A stretch of 64,000 nt of DNA from Euleptes europaea (Eukaryota > Chordata > Lepidosauria > Squamata > Sphaerodactylidae): NCBI RefSeq assembly GCF_029931775.1, contig NC_079312.1, forward strand, positions 12,965,821 to 13,029,820. The letters are read 5' to 3'. Below the pieces are notes generated by a model. That model was given only the letters and a program-made list of their open reading frames with translations. It searched no databases and was not told the origin of the DNA. A program made the position numbers and the translations under genes. Shown in pieces: positions 60,409 through 64,000 of the stretch. Numbering within the stretch: the first letter of the stretch is position 1; the number at the start of each line of letters is the position of its first letter.

Positions 60409-60424
60409 ACACATACATGTCAAA

Positions 60425-60550
60425 CAAGGATAAATCCTTACAGAATCATAGAATTGGAAGGGACCACCAGGGTCATCTAGTCGAACCCCCTGCACAATGC
60501 AGGGAATTCACAACCACCTCCCCCGCACACACACACCCAGTGACCCCTAC
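60425..60550 (-). mobile_element. CR1 LINE 3' end
   Basis: AGAATCATAGAATTGGAAGG through CACAATGCAGGGAATTCACA and CACCCAGTGACCCCTACTCC. Confidence 0.85.
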
Positions 60551-60621
60551 TCCACGCCCAGAAGGCCAAAAAAGTTCACCAAAAGATGGCCCCTGTTTTG
60601 TCAAGGAAGGGAAACTAACAT

Positions 60622-60862
60622 AAGGTAGCCAGAGTGGTGTGGTGGTTAGTGTCAGACTAGGATCTGGGAGTTCCCGGTTCAAGTCCCCACTCTGCCATGG
60701 AAGCTCACTGAATGACCTCAGGCCAGTCATACCCTCTCAGCCTAACCCACCTCACAGGGTTGTTGTGAGGAAAAAATGGAGGAGAGGAGAAGGATGTAAG
60801 CCGCTTTGGGTCCCCACTGGGGAAAATGGCAGGGTATAAATTAAGAAAATAAATTTAAAAAT
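60622..60862 (+). mobile_element. ACA-type tRNA-derived SINE, full length
   Basis: GGTAGCCAGAGTGGTGTGGT head, GGTTCAAGTCCCCACTCTGC B-box region, AGCCTAACCCACCTCACAGG, and the tail GGCAGGGTATAAATTAAGAA. Confidence 0.85.
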
Positions 60863-60867
60863 TAATA

Positions 60868-61115
60868 ACATAAGGGAAAGGCAGTCCCCTGTGCAAGCAC
60901 TGGGTCATTCCTGACCCATGGGGCGACGTCACATCCCGACGTTTCCTAGGCAGACTTTGTTTGATGGGGTGGTTTGCCAGTGCCTTCCCCAGTCATCTTC
61001 CCTTTACCCCCAGCAAGCTGGGTCCTCATTTACCAACCCCGGAAGGATGGAAGGCGGGGTCAACCTTGAGCCGGCTACCTGAAACCAACTTCAGTTGGGA
61101 TCGAACTCAGGTCAA
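60868..61115 (-). mobile_element. Sauria-type SINE, head missing
   Basis: AAGGCAGTCCCCTGTGCAAG, GGTTTGCCAGTGCCTTCCCC and GGAAGGATGGAAGGCGGGGT in family order; stops at CGAACTCAGGTC. Confidence 0.85.
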
Positions 61116-61144
61116 GGAGGAGGTAACATTTGTGTCTAGGTTGT

Positions 61145-61200
61145 ACCATTTCAGTTTGTGGAGAGAGGGAGAGAGGGGGAGAGAGAGAGAGAGAGTTGGG
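61145..61200 (+). repeat. (GA)n-rich microsatellite
   Basis: GAGAGAGGGAGAGAGGGGGA and GAGAGAGAGAGAG. Confidence 0.8.
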
Positions 61201-61342
61201 CGTAGTGTAGAATTAGCTGCAGATAGTGGCATCAAATAAGAGGTATATCCATGGCTGAGCAGGGAATGCTTGATTAAAAGACTGCAGGAGGTTGGGATCT
61301 CCCTCCAGCACATCTCCCTGTGGTAGAGGATGCCAGTTTTCA

Positions 61343-61900
61343 GGAAGAAGAAGAGATGGTTTTTATATCCCGCTTTTCTCTACCGCATGGAGTCTCAAAG
61401 CAGCTTACAGTTGCCTTCCTCTCCCCACAACAGGCAACGTGTGAGGTAAGGTGGGACTGAGAGAGTTCAGAGAGAATTGTGACTGGCCCATGGTCACCCA
61501 GCAGGCTTCAATGTGAAGGAGTGGGGAAACAAACCCAGTTCAGAAGAAGAAGAAGAGTTGGTTTTTATATGCCAACTTTCTCTACCACTTAAGGGAGAAT
61601 CAAACTGGCTTACAGTCACCTTCCCTTCCCCTCCCCACAGCAGACACCCTGCGAGGTAGGTGAGGCTAAGAGAGTGCGACTGGCCCAAGGTCACCCAGCT
61701 GGCTTCGTGTGTAGGAGTGGGGAAACCAACCCAGTTCACCAGATTAGCGTCTGCCGCTCACGTGGAGGAGTGGGGAATCAAACCCGGCTCTCCAGATCAG
61801 AGTCCGCTGCTCCAAACCACCACTTTTAACTACCACACCACACTGGGTTCACCAGATTAGAGTCTGCCACTCTTAACCACCACACCAAGCTGGCTCTCAA
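61343..61900 (-). mobile_element. Nested tRNA-derived SINEs (CCAACTCTTCTT type)
   Basis: A truncated copy at 61343-61544 is interrupted or followed by a full copy at about 61545-61850, and the older copy's head resumes to 61900 (TTCACCAGATTAGAGTCTGC occurs twice). Confidence 0.8.
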
Positions 61901-61983
61901 GTACCAGGATGTGAAGTACCCCCGGCTGATGTTCCTTTTTTTGCCTCAACAACCAAGAAACTCCAGCATGCCGAAATCCTTAC

Positions 61984-62095
61984 CCAAGAAGGAGGCCTCT
62001 GCGTCACCCGCCGGCGGGAGCTCCCCGAAGCATGGCTTCCTCCAGGGGTCCGGCAGCACCTTCTGTGCTGGGTCTTCCTCAAATGGAGACATCAC
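61984..62095 (-). CDS. Middle (KRAB-A-like or linker) exon of zinc-finger locus 3
   Basis: Between the acceptor TTGCAG (62096-62101) and the donor GTAAGG, phase 0 in and phase 1 out, 112 nt. It reads VMSPFEEDPAQKVLPDPWRK then PCFGELPPAGDAEASFLG. It matches the loci 1 and 2 exons at the PF.E start, the central W, the F.E(I/L) and the A..(S/F)LG end, but is 15 nt shorter and has lost the IKQE tetrapeptide (ELPP instead). It joins the SCAN and finger exons in frame. Possible SUMO regulation of loci 1, 2 and 4 would therefore not apply here. Confidence 0.82.
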
Positions 62096-62189
62096 CTGCA
62101 ACGGCAGACCCAGTCAAGAAACACACGGATCCAGCTCGCTGGGCGGCAGAGAGAGACACCGCTCTCCCCTAACAGATACCAGCACAACT

Positions 62190-62258
62190 ATCATTGTGCA
62201 GGGGGTTGGACTAGATGACCCTGGTGGTCCCTTCCAACACTGTGATTCTATGTTTCTC
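62190..62258 (+). mobile_element. CR1 3'-terminal fragment in the first intron of locus 3
   Basis: TGTGCAGGGGGTTGGACTAG, ATGACCCTGGTGGTCCCTTC, ending GTGATTCTATG. It ends within a few bases of the SCAN-exon donor at 62260 and leaves GTGAGAAACATAG as the intron start. Confidence 0.85.
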
Positions 62259-62260
62259 AC

Positions 62261-63043
62261 CTGCTCCTCCTGTGTCTCATTCTCCTGCTGCCTCATCAGG
62301 AAATCTTCTGCCAGGACCACCGCCTGGGCGCAAGTCTGGGGGCTGCATTCCCCAATCCAGCTCTGCATCTCGGGGGGCAGGATGGCCAGGAACTGCTCCA
62401 GGACCACCAGCTCCAGGATCTGCTCCTTGGTGTGCCTCTCGGGCTTCAGCCACTGGTGACAGAGCCGTCGGAGATGCCGGCACGCCTCCCGGGGCCCTTC
62501 GGCTTCCTGGTAGCCAAACTGCCTGAAAAGCTGGCCTTCGCCGTAAGAGCTGATGGTCTCCTCCATCGAGACTTCCTCCTTGACTTTCTCGCAGTCGCTT
62601 TTGTCTTGGGCTGCCACGCTTTCTTTGGCCGGGAGTGCTTCTATACTGAGGTCAGGCAGGAATGGAGCATCCTTGGCCAACTGGCCAGAGTTGGCCGTCC
62701 CCTCAAACGGGGTCCGAAAACCCCGAGTGTTGTTCCTCGGAAGGGGGCCTCGGATCGGCAGGCTTTCCCCTTCGGAGTTCGGAGGCTCCAGGGCCTTCAT
62801 GAACTCCTGCAAATGAGATTCCCACTGCCGTTGCAGACCCTTGCGTTGCTCCCGGGTCACCTCCTCCGGTACGGTCCTTTTCCAGAAGTCCTGGATGCTC
62901 TCGGCATGGATGAGGCGAGGGTCTTTTCCTCTGCCCTTCCGCGGCTCAGGGCCGGCTGGTCTCTGCTCTCCCGTTTTCATCCCCTTCCCTTGCTCAGCCT
63001 GCGAGAGACCCAGGGCTGATGCGTCTGTGTGTTCTGCAGCCAT
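62261..63043 (-). CDS. SCAN exon of zinc-finger locus 3 (intact)
   Basis: First coding exon of a SCAN zinc-finger transcription factor, 261 codons. The chosen ATG (63043-63041) has a good context (AAGGAAATGG) and opens [20 protein letters not shown]; the frame is open further upstream, but without a clear start context. Residues ~45-95 hold an [15 protein letters not shown] ... [12 protein letters not shown] region shared with locus 1. [11 protein letters not shown] motif then leads into the SCAN domain (about 168-250): [55 protein letters not shown] and [12 protein letters not shown]. It ends in phase 0 at a GTGAGA donor. Loci 3 and 1 share a longer N-terminus than locus 2, so they are probably closer paralogues. 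A promoter to the right was not identified. Confidence 0.93.
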
Positions 63044-63300
63044 TTCCTTGCAACCGGAGTTGACAGTCAAGTCAGCGAGGTGGCAGGCAGGGGAAGACAG
63101 ATCCCTCCAAAATGACAAGTAGGCCTTCTCCCTGAATGAATGACAGGAATCAAGTGACAACCTGGGGTGTCCAAAGATGCTCTGACTCAAAGCCATGTCC
63201 CAAATCTTTAGAATATCCTCGCTCCACACTAGGGCTTTTTATATGCCCAGCGATACTTTGTGGAACAATCATAATGAAATTCATAAGGCTTCACATACTT
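63044..63300 (-). other. Upstream of locus 3, possible 5'UTR
   Basis: The frame stays open to 63229 ([20 protein letters not shown]...), but this reads like untranslated or intronic DNA. An acceptor-like TTCATTCAG is near 63135. Confidence 0.35.
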
Positions 63301-63305
63301 TAACC

Positions 63306-63492
63306 CAGGGGTGTTGAACATAAGGCCCATGGGCTGGATCGGGCCCCTTGAGAGCTCTTACACGGCCCAGGAGCCAGCAAAGGCAGACACCCCTCCCCAG
63401 ACCCAATCTGGGCTGGTGAGGCATGGTCCGGCCTGACCAAGTGACATTTATGTCATACTCGGCCGTCCTAAGAAATGAGTTTGACACCCTTG
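63306..63492. mobile_element. hAT MITE (CAGGGGTGTCAAA type)
   Basis: Ends CAGGGGTGTTGAACAT and GAGTTTGACACCCTTG; exact 8-bp duplication CTTTAACC (63298-63305, 63493-63500). 187 bp. Confidence 0.9.
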
Positions 63493-63634
63493 CTTTAACC
63501 CATACAACAGTCTTTTAAAGTAGGTCACTTCTATCCTTCCTCTGTTGCAGATGGTCTGCTTCAGGGCCCTTAAAAGCACCTTGATTTTTAGGGAAGCTCA
63601 CAAGCAGGGCATGCAGGCCCCAACATCTCTGGTA

Positions 63635-63800
63635 TTCAAAGGTACACTGCCTCTAAACATGGAGGTTCCCTTCTAACTTATCGTGGCTAACAGATAGGGG
63701 GAAATAACTCATGAAGGATAGGTATTTTTTATTTTTAAGGCTACCACCACATCTTGTGGCCATGAATTCCACAAAGAAATTACGCATTGTGGTAAGCAAT
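63635..63800 (-). mobile_element. Old CR1-like LINE 3' fragment
   Basis: AGGTACACTGCCTCTAAACA, TGGAGGTTCCCTTC and CATCTTGTGGCCATGAATTC match the fragment at 55341-55520. Confidence 0.5.
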
Positions 63801-64000
63801 CCTTCTTTTGCCCATCCTGATTCACCTGCCCATCGCTGATCGACTCTTCTAGCCCCATTCACATGTTACAGTGAACCCACGCACATCCTGCCTGCATGAG
63901 CATACATCTGCTTGTAAGAGAAAGCCAGCGTGCGTTCGATTTACAAACAAAACCAGGGACAGACCGGTAGCTGGACAGATGTGGGGTCTCAATCACATGT

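Noticed and set aside
62432-63019. Plus-strand 195-codon ORF opposite the locus 3 SCAN exon
   Set aside because: Antisense of a clear SCAN exon; no start context, splice sites or known domain.
63044-63229. Upstream in-frame start for locus 3 (62 extra residues)
   Set aside because: The downstream ATG has the better context and a sequence typical of SCAN-ZNF N-termini; the upstream part has no similarity.

Overview
This window looks like nuclear DNA of a squamate reptile (lizard or gecko type). The evidence is the repeat set: BovB/RTE and CR1 LINEs, Sauria-type SINEs with a BovB-like tail, tRNA-Ala-like and 5S-like SINEs, L1 3' ends, Penelope-like elements, many hAT miniature elements and a Ty3-class LTR retrotransposon. 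The genes have vertebrate exon structure with GT-AG splice sites. The species is not determined. There are no prokaryotic features. || Genes, left to right. A minus-strand KRAB zinc-finger gene enters from the left edge (start exon 1299-1380, KRAB-A exon 335-461) and its fingers lie outside the window. Then come four loci of SCAN / C2H2 zinc-finger transcription factors: locus 1 on plus (SCAN exon 7966-8631, KRAB-like exon 9983-10109, fingers 18566-19710), locus 2 on plus (31197-31598, 32372-32498, 34675-35432), locus 4 on minus (48727-48826, 47419-48048) and locus 3 on minus (62261-63043, 61984-62095, 58977-59629). Loci 2 and 3 read through all three exons in one frame (428 and 515 residues) and look functional. 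Locus 1 has a frame-disrupted SCAN exon and a LINE inside its middle exon, yet an intact eight-finger exon. Locus 4 is decayed and no SCAN exon was found. || All four loci share a small exon between SCAN and the fingers. In loci 1 and 2 it is 127 nt with phase 0 in and phase 1 out, exactly like the true KRAB-A exon at the left edge, and it ends in a similar SLG-type sequence. I infer that it is a diverged KRAB-A exon, so the ancestral architecture here would be SCAN-KRAB-ZNF. || Between the genes nearly everything is mobile DNA, often nested. The largest insert is a whole-looking 7.8 kb LTR retrotransposon (10413-18244) with two 1119-bp, nearly identical LTRs and a 5-bp target duplication. It lies antisense in the last intron of locus 1, and its domain order (integrase before reverse transcriptase) fits the Gmr1 group. 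Several Penelope-type terminal sequences carry hammerhead-ribozyme-like cores. Several insertions fell on or beside splice sites of the zinc-finger genes. The proteins expected from the intact genes are nuclear DNA-binding repressors or activators that dimerise through SCAN; clusters like this are typical of fast-evolving vertebrate ZNF families facing transposons.
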